From contig JADZEX010000038.1 in NCBI GenBank assembly GCA_020850355.1, positions 1 to 41,082 of the forward strand: a DNA stretch of 41,082 bases, read 5' to 3'. Made by a program: the position numbers and the translations under genes. The stretch's first letter is position 1; each line of letters opens with the position of its first letter. The notes under the pieces are model-generated. The model made no database searches and was not told the DNA's origin. It saw only the letters and a program-made list of their open reading frames with translations. Origin of the DNA: Fimbriimonadaceae bacterium. GTDB taxonomy: Bacteria > Armatimonadota > UBA10988. This document shows positions 7,422-15,631 of this stretch, in pieces.

Positions 7422-8351
7422 TCAGGTCGGTTGCCAGGCGGGGGGCAGGTGCAACGACCAGACCTCGCCGCTGAGGGGTTCGGCGTGGCCGGCGGCGAGC
7501 CAGAGGCGGTCACGGAAGACCCAGGTGCAGGGCTCGTGGCGTGGGGACCAGCAGGTGCTGGCGGGGACCGCGGTCCAGGTGGTGCCGTCGGGGCTGCACC
7601 AGGCGTCGCCGAAGTTGCCGTGCTCGCGGGACCAGCCGCCGAGGACCCACAGCAGGCCACGGTAGGGCTGGGCGCCGAACCAGAGGCGGGGTGCCCAGGG
7701 CGCCGCGGCGGTCAGGCAGGTCCAGTCGACGCCGTTGTCGGTGACCCAGACATCGTTCCGGGCGAGGTGTTCGGGGTGCCACAGCCCGCCGCCCAGGAGG
7801 TAGAGCCGGTCGTTGAGCACCAGCGCCTGGTGGTGCGCGCGGGCCGGCCAGGGGGCGTGGGGGGTGACCAGCTCCCAGTGCCGGCCGTCGGCTGAGCTCC
7901 AGACATCGTGGTGGACCTGGGTCGGGCTGTGGTCGTAGAAGTTGGCGGTGCCTCCGAGCAGCCAGAGGCGGTCGCGCCAGACGACGTGCGCCGCGGCCAG
8001 GCGCGGGCTCCAGGCGGCGGTCGCCTCCAAGGTCCACTCGACGCCGTCGGCCGACGACCAGCAGCGGCTGCTGCAGGCCGTTCCCGGCACGCTGCGCCCG
8101 CCGCAGATCCAGAGGCGGTCGCGGAAGGCATAGGCCGCCGAGAGGTCGCTCTGGACCCACGGCGCGGCCGGCTGCAGGCACTCCCAGGCGACGCCATCGG
8201 CGGAGCGCCAGACGTCGCAGGGGTTGGCAGTCTGCGGGGTGTACCAGCCGCCGAGCATCCAGAGCTGGTCGCGCCAGACCACCTCGCCGACCGAATCGCG
8301 CGGCGGCCAGGCGGCTTGCGGCTGTTCGAGAGTCCACTCAACCGGCGCCAT
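7422..8351 (-). CDS. Six-repeat kelch-type beta-propeller protein
   Basis: A 309-residue protein built of six tandem repeats of about 50 residues. Each has a kelch-like hydrophobic/GG element (VVWRDQLWMLGG, YAFRDRLWICGG, VVWRDRLWLLGG, LVLNDRLYLLGG, YRGLLWVLGG, WVFRDRLWLAAG), and five are followed by a W-x-S-x-DG-x-x-W segment like an Asp-box. This predicts a six-bladed propeller. No signal peptide or other domain is present, so it should be cytoplasmic. GGGAG seven bases before the ATG at 8351 supports the start. It follows RNase D by 50 bp on the same strand. Kelch propellers are usually binding or sugar-enzyme scaffolds (galactose oxidase, NanM); no catalytic residues are evident. Confidence 0.85.
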   Translation of the reverse strand: MAPVEWTLEQPQAAWPPRDSVGEVVWRDQLWMLGGWYTPQTANPCDVWRSADGVAWECLQPAAPWVQSDLSAAYAFRDRLWICGGRSVPGTACSSRCWSSADGVEWTLEATAAWSPRLAAAHVVWRDRLWLLGGTANFYDHSPTQVHHDVWSSADGRHWELVTPHAPWPARAHHQALVLNDRLYLLGGGLWHPEHLARNDVWVTDNGVDWTCLTAAAPWAPRLWFGAQPYRGLLWVLGGWSREHGNFGDAWCSPDGTTWTAVPASTCWSPRHEPCTWVFRDRLWLAAGHAEPLSGEVWSLHLPPAWQPT

Positions 8352-8401
8352 CGGATCGCTCCCGGCGGCGGCTTCGCCAAAGCGGCGGGGCGACCTGCTG
8401 C

Positions 8402-9556
8402 TCAGGCGTGCCAGCGCAGCTCGACCTGCCGGGTGCCCGGCCGGATGCGCGCCGTGGCGTCGCCCGCGAGGGTCGCCAGGAGGCGCTCACCAACGGCCTG
8501 ACGGCGCCAGCCGCGGAGCAGCGCGATGGCCGCGTCGGCGCCCTGGTGGGCCAACGTCTGGAGGTCGTCGCGGTTGGCCAGCAGGCCGGCCGCCAGGCTC
8601 AGTTCCTCGGCCAGCGCGCGCAGGCAGAGGGTCAGGAAGTCGACCGTCGGGTCGAGCGCCGGATCGACCGCGGCGCGGCGGATCCGCGGCAGCGGCTCGC
8701 CCTCCCAGCCACGCTGCGCCGCCGCCAGCAGCGCGCTGCCCCACCGGTCGGCCTGCGGCGGGGTCAGGCCGCGCACTTCGCGCAGCTCACGCGGCGAGTG
8801 GCGCGGGCGGCGGGCCAGCTCCAACAGCACCTCGTCGCGCGCCAGGCGGGGCACCGGGAGGTCCTCGCGGCGGGCGGTCTCCTCGCGCCAGGCGGCCAGC
8901 TCGCGGAGCGCCGCGAGGGCCTGGCCGTTGAGCCGGTCGAGGCCGCGGATCCGGAGGTACTGCTCTCGCGGATCGACCGGCAGGTGGCGCGGCGGGTCTT
9001 CCAGCGGGGCAAACTCCTCCGCCGCCCAGTCCAACCGGCCACGCGCCGTGAGGTCGGCCTGCAAGGCATCGTAGACCGGCGCCAGCAGCCTCACGTCGTC
9101 CAGGGCGTAGGCGATTTGCCCCGGCGAGAGCGGCCGGCGGAGCCAGTCGGTGAAGCCGTGGCCCTCGGCCGGGCGCTGCCCGGTGAGCCGCTCGACCAGG
9201 TTGTCGAAGCTGATCTGTTCTTCGCGACTGACCAGCCGCGCGGCCACCTGGGTGTCGAACAGCGGGGCGATCGGCGCGTCGAACAGGCGGTACAGAATCC
9301 GCAGGTCCTGCCCGGCGGCGTGGAACACCTTGGTCACCGCGCGGTCGGTCAGGAGCTCCCCGAGCGGGGTCAGGTCGCTGACCTTGACGGCATCGATCAG
9401 CGCCGCGCTGGCAGGGTCGGCGGTGCCCACCTGCACCGTGCCCAGCCGCGGGTAGTAGCGCCCCTCGCCGACGAACTCGGTGTCGATGAACACGGCCGGC
9501 GCCTGCCGCCAGGTCGCGCAGGCCGCCGCCAGGTGGGCCGTCGTTTCAATCAGCAT
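8402..9556 (-). CDS. rnd: Ribonuclease D (3'-5' exoribonuclease)
   Basis: A 384-residue protein, close to the E. coli enzyme in length. DEDDy exonuclease motifs are visible: FIDTEF (D25, E27) in Exo I, HAAGQDLRIL in Exo II, and YALDDVRLL in Exo III. An HRDC-type helical domain follows (LDRLNGQALAALRELAAWRE...LARRP...ELREVRG). RNase D trims the 3' ends of tRNA and other stable RNA precursors in the cytoplasm. I chose the ATG of MLIETT at 9556: a -10-like TACAAT ends 7 nt upstream and there is no ribosome-binding site, which suggests a leaderless mRNA. The longer ATG at 9595 would place the promoter inside the gene. Probably co-transcribed with the kelch gene. Confidence 0.93.
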   Translation of the reverse strand: MLIETTAHLAAACATWRQAPAVFIDTEFVGEGRYYPRLGTVQVGTADPASAALIDAVKVSDLTPLGELLTDRAVTKVFHAAGQDLRILYRLFDAPIAPLFDTQVAARLVSREEQISFDNLVERLTGQRPAEGHGFTDWLRRPLSPGQIAYALDDVRLLAPVYDALQADLTARGRLDWAAEEFAPLEDPPRHLPVDPREQYLRIRGLDRLNGQALAALRELAAWREETARREDLPVPRLARDEVLLELARRPRHSPRELREVRGLTPPQADRWGSALLAAAQRGWEGEPLPRIRRAAVDPALDPTVDFLTLCLRALAEELSLAAGLLANRDDLQTLAHQGADAAIALLRGWRRQAVGERLLATLAGDATARIRPGTRQVELRWHA

Positions 9557-9563
9557 GGCGGCG

Positions 9564-9572
9564 ATTGTACCA
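9564..9572 (-). promoter_or_regulatory. Extended -10 promoter of rnd (leaderless)
   Basis: On the minus strand the sequence reads TGGTACAAT, an extended -10 (TGn plus TACAAT). The last base is 7 nt before the ATG at 9556, placing the expected transcription start at or next to the start codon. No good -35 is seen. An 8-bp perfect hairpin (GGCTGGCC/GGCCAGCC, 9598-9620) lies immediately upstream. Confidence 0.5.
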
Positions 9573-9597
9573 GACCGTGGCCCGAACCGCGCCACCC

Positions 9598-9620
9598 GGC
9601 TGGCCGCTCACTGGCCAGCC
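9598..9620. terminator. Hairpin between PAP2 and rnd genes
   Basis: Perfect 8-bp stem GGCTGGCC / GGCCAGCC with a 7-base loop. There is no T-tract on either strand. It lies 136 bp beyond the PAP2 stop and 26 bp upstream of the rnd -10, so it may end PAP2 transcription or act as an operator. Function is not shown. Confidence 0.4.
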
Positions 9621-9755
9621 CGGCGACCGCCGGAACGGTCGGCGCCGGAGCGGCGTCAAGAAAAGGGCACGAAGGCGGGATCGCGACGGCCGGCCAGGCG
9701 AGGAGCAGCGCAGATGTCCGCCACCCCACCGGCCAAGCAGGCACCGGCGCGCTGG

Positions 9756-10649
9756 TCAGCCCGCGGGGGTGTCGGCTGGTGGCGCCAGGCGCCGTCGTTG
9801 CGCCAGGGCGGGCACCGCCGCCAGCCAGGCCCCAAGCAACGCATAGCGGGCGAAGCGCCACAGCAGGTCGGGCTGGCAGTCGGCCAGCAGCGCGCTGAGG
9901 CCGGCTCGGAGCGCCAGGGCACCGAGCAGGCCGAGCGGCCACCACCACCAGGCGCAGCGCGCTGCGGCCGGCCAGGCCGAGCGACCCAGCAGGACGCCCC
10001 AGAGCGTGCCGAGCGCCGCCGGCGCGGCGGATCGGAGTTGCTCGGGCGGCGTCAACAGGCCCGGAAACAGCAGCAGCGCCAGCCCCACCGCGGCGGTCCC
10101 CAGGAGCGCCCGGCGCGGCGCCGGCAGAGCCTCCCAGCGGCTGCCGCCGCGCCGCTCGGCCCAGTCGAGCAGCAGCGCCAGCAGCACGCCGAGGGCCGCG
10201 CCGAGCAGCACATCGCCCGGCAGGTGAACCCCGGCGGCGACGCGCGAGAAGGCCATCGCACCGGTCAGCAGCAGCCCGCCGGCGGCCACCTCGGGTCGGC
10301 GCCAGGTCAACCAGAGCAGCGTCGCCAGCAGCGCCGCCGACTGCGTGTGCCCGCTCGGCAGCCCCGGCCCACGTTCGACGAAGAGCTCGTGGACCGCCGC
10401 CGAGACGTGGAACGGGCGCGGCAGGTGCAAGGCCGTCTTGAGGGCGGCGTTGAGCCAGAACGAGGCCAGCAGCCCGACCGTCAGCCGCCGCCCGAGGGCC
10501 GGGTGCCAGCACCACCAGACCGCCGGCAGCAATAGCAGCACCGCCGACTCGCCGCCGAGCCAGTGCAGCAGCAGCAGCGGTGGCTCCCACAGCGGATTAC
10601 GCTGCGCCTGCAGCCAGAGCACCACCGTCAGGCCCCAACCCGTGTCCAT
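9756..10649 (-). CDS. PAP2-superfamily membrane phosphatase
   Basis: A 297-residue polytopic membrane protein. The three type-2 phosphatidic acid phosphatase signatures are present: KTALHLPRP (K-x6-RP), GLPSGHTQ (PSGH) and SRVAAGVHLPGD (SR-x5-H-x3-D). The catalytic residues are the histidines of the second and third motifs. An N-terminal LHWLGGE segment and a C-terminal run of three or four further membrane helices extend the core. Such enzymes dephosphorylate lipid phosphates such as undecaprenyl pyrophosphate or phosphatidate at the membrane. The ATG at 10649 follows GGAGG by four bases and opens with MDTGWGLTVVLWLQ. Upstream in-frame ATGs give an implausible polar leader. Its upstream region carries a diverged copy of the 17-bp motif and a possible TACATT -10 at 10666-10671. 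Confidence 0.9.
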   Translation of the reverse strand: MDTGWGLTVVLWLQAQRNPLWEPPLLLLHWLGGESAVLLLLPAVWWCWHPALGRRLTVGLLASFWLNAALKTALHLPRPFHVSAAVHELFVERGPGLPSGHTQSAALLATLLWLTWRRPEVAAGGLLLTGAMAFSRVAAGVHLPGDVLLGAALGVLLALLLDWAERRGGSRWEALPAPRRALLGTAAVGLALLLFPGLLTPPEQLRSAAPAALGTLWGVLLGRSAWPAAARCAWWWWPLGLLGALALRAGLSALLADCQPDLLWRFARYALLGAWLAAVPALAQRRRLAPPADTPAG

Positions 10650-10668
10650 CAGGCCTCCGCCGCCGAAT

Positions 10669-10685
10669 GTACCATGGTTGTCCGT
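10669..10685 (-). repeat. 17-bp motif copy, diverged (PAP2 upstream)
   Basis: Minus strand ACGGACAACCATGGTAC, matching 14 of 17 positions of the copy at 31351 (ACGATCAACCGTGGTAC). It points toward the PAP2 gene, and its TGGTAC continues into TACATT, a possible -10. It overlaps an imperfect inverted repeat (GGTTGTCCG / CGGACGAACC, 10676-10700). Confidence 0.55.
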
Positions 10686-10784
10686 ACCGCCGGACGAACC
10701 GGACTCAGCCCGACTCGCGACCCTCGCCGATCCCACGGCCGAACGCCGTTCAGCCGCTCCAGAGGCTCGTTTGCCGGCTGGTAT

Positions 10785-10801
10785 ACGATCATCGGTGGTA
10801 C
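10785..10801 (+). repeat. 17-bp motif copy (PAP2/sulfatase gap)
   Basis: ACGATCATCGGTGGTAC. It matches the copies upstream of rep at 31088, 31236, 31267 and 31351, which lie 20 kb away, and ends 3 bp before the sulfatase stop codon. It points to the plus strand, away from the PAP2 gene, back-to-back with the diverged copy at 10669-10685. No plus-strand gene follows it. Confidence 0.75.
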
Positions 10802-10803
10802 TT

Positions 10804-12246
10804 TCAGGGGGCCTCGGACGGGTCGGCCGCGACGCCGGGACCGTAGGCTGCCAGGCGCAGCGCGGCGTAGGTGCAGTGGCCCAGGGGGTGGTCACCGGTG
10901 GCTTCGAGCCGGCGGTAGATAGTCGCCATCATCCGCCGCACAACAGCGTCGTGGGCGTGGTCCTCGGCCAGGTTGTGCAGCTCGCCGGGGTCGTCGTCGA
11001 GGTGGTACAGCTCGTCGGCGTCGAAGCCGTTCCAGACGAACTTCCAGGGACCGTCCCAGAGCACCCGTTGCGACCACCAGTGGCGGGTGCCGCTGTATTC
11101 GGCGTAGCCCTGCTGCCAGCCGGCGGTGGCGCTCGGCGCCGCCAGCAGAGCGGCCGCGCTACGGCTGTCGGCGGTCGGCTCGGGGGTCAGGCCAACGGCT
11201 TCCAGGACGGTCGCCCCGAGGTCCTGCAGACCGACCCGCGCGTCGCTCACGGCGCCCGCCGCGACGCCCGGTCCGGCCAGCAGCAGCGGGACCTGGTAGG
11301 CTTCTTCGAAGGCCCCGACGTTCTTCTGGTAGAGCCCGTGAGCACCCAGGAAGTCGCCGTGGTCGGCGGTCAGGACGACCAGCGTGTCGTCCAACTGCCC
11401 CGCCGCGGCGACCTGCTCCAGCAGCCCGCCGAACTGCTCATCGACCTCGTCGCAGAGCGCCCAGTAGCAGACCGCCGCCTCGCGCTGCTGGGCCGGCGTG
11501 AGCTGCGCGAAGTTGCGAGCCGCCCGGCGGTAGAGGGTCGGCCGGCCGGCCAGGTCGTCGGACCAGTTCGGCGGCGGCTCCACGGCGGCCGAGTCGTAGG
11601 CGGCGAAGGCCGCCGCGCCGCAGTCGTAAGGGTCGTGCGGTTCGGTCAGGCTGACGAAACAGCACCACGGCTGATCACCGGCGGTGGCGCTGTGCAAGAA
11701 ATCGCTGGCCAGGCTGCAGGCGATGCCCAGCCCGCGAGTCTCGGGCGGGTTCGTGACGACCGACGCCAGGCGCGCCGGCGGGTAGCCCGGCGGGCCATGC
11801 AAGACGATCTCCCGCAGCCGCTGCGGCGGGGTCGCGAGCTGCTGGGCCCGCTGGCGGAACAGCGCGCTGTGGCTGTTGCCGTCGACGCTCCAGCCGAACC
11901 GGGTCAGGTCGTTGCTGCGTTCGACATGCCACTTGCCGAAGTAGCCGGTCTGGTACCCCGCGGCCTGCAGGTGCTGCGCCCAGTGCTGGCGATCGGTCTG
12001 CAGGTTGCTGCCGTACGAGTGGTCGCAGTGGTTGACCTGCACCACGCCGTGGTTGTGGGGCAGCAGGCCGGTCATCAGACTGGCCCGCGCTGGCGAGCAG
12101 ACGGGGTTCGGGGTGTAGGCCCGCGCGAAGCGCAGCCCCCGCGCGGCCAGGGCCCGGAGGTGCGGCAGCCGAGCCGGATGCGTCGACTCCAGCAGGCGGC
12201 CCTGCATCTGGTCGACCATCAAGAACAGCACGTTCGGGCGCGGCAT
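10804..12246 (-). CDS. Sulfatase (arylsulfatase superfamily, type I)
   Basis: A 480-residue type I sulfatase. The signature C-S-P-A-R at residues 50-54 makes C50 the residue converted to formylglycine. Metal and active-site elements include D12 (LMVDQ), K105/H107 (GKWHV), the TADHGDF block (D295, H296) and K308. A C-terminal YHLDDDPGELHNLA block is typical of the superfamily. It would hydrolyse sulfate esters of glycans or similar molecules. There is no signal peptide, so the enzyme appears cytoplasmic or relies on another route; many glycan sulfatases are exported. GGAGA precedes the ATG at 12246. It is 70 bp downstream of the large glycosidase gene on the same strand, which suggests a shared glycan target. 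No maturation enzyme (FGE or anSME) is in the window. Confidence 0.92.
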   Translation of the reverse strand: MPRPNVLFLMVDQMQGRLLESTHPARLPHLRALAARGLRFARAYTPNPVCSPARASLMTGLLPHNHGVVQVNHCDHSYGSNLQTDRQHWAQHLQAAGYQTGYFGKWHVERSNDLTRFGWSVDGNSHSALFRQRAQQLATPPQRLREIVLHGPPGYPPARLASVVTNPPETRGLGIACSLASDFLHSATAGDQPWCCFVSLTEPHDPYDCGAAAFAAYDSAAVEPPPNWSDDLAGRPTLYRRAARNFAQLTPAQQREAAVCYWALCDEVDEQFGGLLEQVAAAGQLDDTLVVLTADHGDFLGAHGLYQKNVGAFEEAYQVPLLLAGPGVAAGAVSDARVGLQDLGATVLEAVGLTPEPTADSRSAAALLAAPSATAGWQQGYAEYSGTRHWWSQRVLWDGPWKFVWNGFDADELYHLDDDPGELHNLAEDHAHDAVVRRMMATIYRRLEATGDHPLGHCTYAALRLAAYGPGVAADPSEAP

Positions 12247-12316
12247 CGCGGTCTCCGCCGGCGGCTTCGCGGGCGGGCGGGCAGCTCCTGCCGCCAGGGC
12301 CGCGCAAGAGGCCGGC

Positions 12317-15300
12317 TCAGCGGACCTCGACCTCGTACCAGAGCGTCCGCGCGGCCGGGCCGATCGTCAGCGTGCCGCGGCCGGCGGAGTCGCCCAGGGG
12401 CAGCTCGGCGCGGCGTTGGCCGCGTTCGTCGAGCGCCCAGGCACGGAGGCGGGCGGCCGGCAACGGGAACAGGATCCGCCCCGGAATCCCCTCGACCAGC
12501 GCCGGCGCGCGGCCCCACTGGTTGCCGACGGTGTCCTTGGCGGCGCTCTTCCAGCCCATCGCGGTGTTCTCGGCGTAGCCGGTCGCGGTCACCAAGATAC
12601 GCTTCGGTGCGGTCAGGTCGGCGGCGTCGATTTCGGTCAGCGTGACCGCCGCCCAGTTCTGCAGGTTCGGCTCCAGCTCCAGGACGATCTCACCAAGCTC
12701 CTGCGGCCCTTTGGCGATCTGGCCGATCCAGGCCTTCGACCGCGGCGTGTCGATCCGCACGGCGCCGCGGTCACCGACCGTGTGCCAGGTAAGCTGCCCG
12801 CCGCGGGAGACGATTGGGCCACCGTCGGGGATGGCCGGCAAGGCGCTGGCCGGGCCGGGCGCGAAGCTGAGCGCGACCGGCTGTTGCAGCGCCGCGCCGG
12901 GCGCCAGACCGAAGTGCTGCGCCCCGAGCCAGGGGCCGTGGGCGACGGTCGCCTCGAGCCACTTCTCGGGGGTCACCCGGACGACCACCGGATCGCCGCC
13001 CGGGGCGACATCGCCGCGCAGGAACAGCGCCGCGGCGGCGGGATGGGTGGCCATCTGGGTGGGGTGGCTGTCGACGCTGAAGAAGCCGGCGATGCGGGGC
13101 TCTTCGACGGTATCGTAGGCGAAGGTCCAGAGGCCGTCCCAGTCTTGGAACGCGGCGTAGGCCGCCAGCAGCAGGAAGGCCTCGCTGTTGTAGGTGTTCG
13201 GCGCCGGGTGGTTGTACTCGGTGACGAAGAACGGCTTGCCCTCGACGCGCTGGTTGGCCAACATGGTGAGGTTGCCGCCGCCCGCGACGCCGGCCATCGG
13301 GCGATTGGCGACGGTCCAGTTGTTGCTGTCCCAGGGCGCCCCGGGGAAGTGCGGGTGCTGCCAGTAGGCGTGGGTGTCGACCAGGTCGAGCTCGGCCTGC
13401 ACCGGCAGCGGGCTGAACCCGCCGGCGCTGCCGAAGACCAGGCCCTGGTAGCCCAGTTCCTCTTTCACGAAACGCGCCAGGCCGGTCCAGTAAGCGCGCT
13501 CGGTGTCCAGCAGGAAGGCGATCCAGTCGCGCTGCAGCCGCGGCGGGAGGGTGCTGCGGTCGGCCTGCTTGACCCAGTCGACGCGCCCCCAGGCGTCGCC
13601 TGCGCGGCGCTGGAAGCCGCCGCCGGGACGCAGACTGAGGTCGGCCAGCTCGATCCGCCCGAGCTGCTGGCCGAGGTTGCCGAAGGTGATCCGGGCGTTC
13701 TCGGCGGCGGCGCTGGGGGTGATCACGAAGCGGTAGTTGCGCCACTGTGTGGTCAGCTCGGCGGAGGACTCCCAGAGCGTCGTCCAGGGCTCCTGCGCCA
13801 GGCGGCAGTCGACGCTGATCCGGCGCGGCCGGTCGGCGCGGGCGCGGCAGGTGAGGGTGTAGATCTGGTCGGCGGCGACCGCCAGCCCGGCCTGGTGGAA
13901 CTGCACATGCCAGCCCTCGCCGCTGACGGCGGTGACCTCGAGCGCCACTGCGCCGCCCGGCTGCGGCGTGGCGGTGCCTTTGGCGCTGGCGTTCTGCTCC
14001 AGGGTCCAGCCGGTGGTGCCGGCGGCGAAGTCGCGGTTGCGCAGCAGCTCCGCGCCGAGCGGCCGGTCACCGCCGACCCAGGCGGTCTGCAGGGCCGCCG
14101 GGGTGGGGTAGCGGCGCGTCAGCCAGGCGTTCCACTGCTTCGTCAACTCGGCGGTGTAGACCTCGGGCATGGCGTCGAGCGAGCCCCAGGACCAGCTCGA
14201 AAGCAGCCCGTTCTCGTTGTTGAGCTCGACAAAGGCGACCGCCGGGTCGTCGGCCAGGCGGAGGCCGTTGGCAGGGTTGCGCCAGGTCAGCAGATCGCGG
14301 GCGTACTGCCGCTGCAGCTCGATCATCGGCGGGTAGAAGTTGTCGACGCCCTTGAAGAAGTCGGGCCGGCCGGGCCAGGAGGGCAGGCCGGGGTACTCGC
14401 GGCTGACGTGCAGGTTGAGATTGCTGTAAATGCCCTGCTGCTTCAGGGCGTCAATCAGGAAGCCGAGCCGTTCCAAGGACTGCGGGTTGAGGCGGCGGCG
14501 GTCGGCGGCGAAGATCGACGGGTTGGCCCAGCCGGCGTCCAGGTGATGGAAGCGCACGCCGTTGAGCCCAAACTTGGCCAGGCGGCCGGCCACGGCGGTG
14601 GCCTTGGCGGGAGTTGGGAAGCAGGCGCCGGAGGTGATGTTGGTGCCGAAGATGCGGAGGCGGCGGTCGCCGGTGAAGAGGTGCCCGTCGCGGACGACAA
14701 CGCGCCCGGCGGCGCCGGCGGGCCGCGGCAGCCAGGCGCTGATGTTGGTGACGCTGGGGCTGGCATCATCCCAGGGCAGCGCGAAGGGGATCAGGCCGAG
14801 GGGGTTGGCGGGCCGCTGGTCGGCCGGCAGGTCACCGGCGGTGGCGGCCCCGGCGGCAGTCAGGCGGACCGCGGTCAGCTCCACTTCGCCGGTCACGGCG
14901 CCGCACTGGATGTTGACGGAGGCCTGCCCCGCGGGCAGGTCCTGGGTCACCACGCCGGCCAAGGTAATCTCCCGCCAGGCGGGCGTCAGGGTGACCGTTT
15001 GGTTGAAGAAGTTGGACCAGGGCTCGCGATTGAGCTGCAGCAGCAGCGTGACGCGGGCGTCCTGGGGCCCGCGCAGCCAGAGCGCGATCTGGTACCGCTG
15101 CCCGGCCCGCAGCGGCGCGGCGGTGGCCAGGGCGGCCTGCAGGTCCCAGCCGTTGGCCCCCGGCTGCGGCGCGCAGCGCAGCCGCAGCACTTGCTTCGCC
15201 CCGCCGACCTGGCCCGGTTGCAGGCTGGCGCTGAGCTGGTCGGTCTGCGCGACATACCAGCCCTGCAGCCCGGCGGCGAAGTCGCCGTTGGCCACCAACG

Positions 15301-15433
15301 CCTCCTGCGCCGCGCTGGCCGTGACCAGCACGCCGATCAGACCACCGCCCACGATTGCCCTCACGACGATCTCCCGCCAGCGCGCGCTGTTCACCACGGC
15401 CAGCCCGACTCCTGCCCGCCCGCCGACTGTCAT
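12317..15433 (-). CDS. Secreted GH-A type glycoside hydrolase with two carbohydrate-binding-like domains
   Basis: A 1038-residue exported enzyme. A signal-like segment (VVRAIVGGGLIGVLVTASAAQ) ends near residue 43. The ATG at 15433 is used here, but a GTG just after GGGAGATCGTC could be the true start. Residues about 46-195 form a CBM4/9-like sandwich (LVANGDFAAGLQGW). The TIM barrel begins near 245 (LFTGDRRLRIFGTNIT) and contains ELNNENG (E407, candidate acid/base). It is interrupted at about 460-605 by a second CBM4/9-like domain (LLRNRDFAAGTTGW), then resumes to FVTEYNHP (E739, candidate nucleophile). A beta-rich C-terminus follows. Clan GH-A (GH5/GH2-like) retaining activity is likely; the substrate is unknown. 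The sulfatase gene lies downstream on the same strand. Confidence 0.85.
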   Translation of the reverse strand: MTVGGRAGVGLAVVNSARWREIVVRAIVGGGLIGVLVTASAAQEALVANGDFAAGLQGWYVAQTDQLSASLQPGQVGGAKQVLRLRCAPQPGANGWDLQAALATAAPLRAGQRYQIALWLRGPQDARVTLLLQLNREPWSNFFNQTVTLTPAWREITLAGVVTQDLPAGQASVNIQCGAVTGEVELTAVRLTAAGAATAGDLPADQRPANPLGLIPFALPWDDASPSVTNISAWLPRPAGAAGRVVVRDGHLFTGDRRLRIFGTNITSGACFPTPAKATAVAGRLAKFGLNGVRFHHLDAGWANPSIFAADRRRLNPQSLERLGFLIDALKQQGIYSNLNLHVSREYPGLPSWPGRPDFFKGVDNFYPPMIELQRQYARDLLTWRNPANGLRLADDPAVAFVELNNENGLLSSWSWGSLDAMPEVYTAELTKQWNAWLTRRYPTPAALQTAWVGGDRPLGAELLRNRDFAAGTTGWTLEQNASAKGTATPQPGGAVALEVTAVSGEGWHVQFHQAGLAVAADQIYTLTCRARADRPRRISVDCRLAQEPWTTLWESSAELTTQWRNYRFVITPSAAAENARITFGNLGQQLGRIELADLSLRPGGGFQRRAGDAWGRVDWVKQADRSTLPPRLQRDWIAFLLDTERAYWTGLARFVKEELGYQGLVFGSAGGFSPLPVQAELDLVDTHAYWQHPHFPGAPWDSNNWTVANRPMAGVAGGGNLTMLANQRVEGKPFFVTEYNHPAPNTYNSEAFLLLAAYAAFQDWDGLWTFAYDTVEEPRIAGFFSVDSHPTQMATHPAAAALFLRGDVAPGGDPVVVRVTPEKWLEATVAHGPWLGAQHFGLAPGAALQQPVALSFAPGPASALPAIPDGGPIVSRGGQLTWHTVGDRGAVRIDTPRSKAWIGQIAKGPQELGEIVLELEPNLQNWAAVTLTEIDAADLTAPKRILVTATGYAENTAMGWKSAAKDTVGNQWGRAPALVEGIPGRILFPLPAARLRAWALDERGQRRAELPLGDSAGRGTLTIGPAARTLWYEVEVR

Positions 15434-15558
15434 AATGCGCCTTATGTTGCCTGATGGTGCGGGCCGCCGCTGGGCAACGGGGCGCGCGGCGTGGTGGCGG
15501 CTGGCGGTCGGCGCCTGCGGCTGGGGGCGTGCCGTCCGCGCCAGACGGCGCGAGCGCG

Positions 15559-15573
15559 GGGAGCGACGCTCCC
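15559..15573. terminator. Small hairpin downstream of FG-GAP gene
   Basis: GGGAGC-GAC-GCTCCC, a 6-bp perfect stem in the 198-bp gap between the FG-GAP gene and the glycosidase gene, both on the minus strand. There is no T-tract. It could end or attenuate transcription; nothing else is recognisable in the gap. Confidence 0.3.
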
Positions 15574-15631
15574 AGGGGCCGCGCCCGCACCCGCGCTGCC
15601 GGGCCGCGCGGCGCGGACCGCCGGGCTTCGC

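Noticed and set aside
12416-15454. A 1012-codon plus-strand open frame opposite the glycosidase
   Set aside because: Shadow of the minus-strand gene, with no recognisable domains. The minus strand has clear CBM and barrel motifs.
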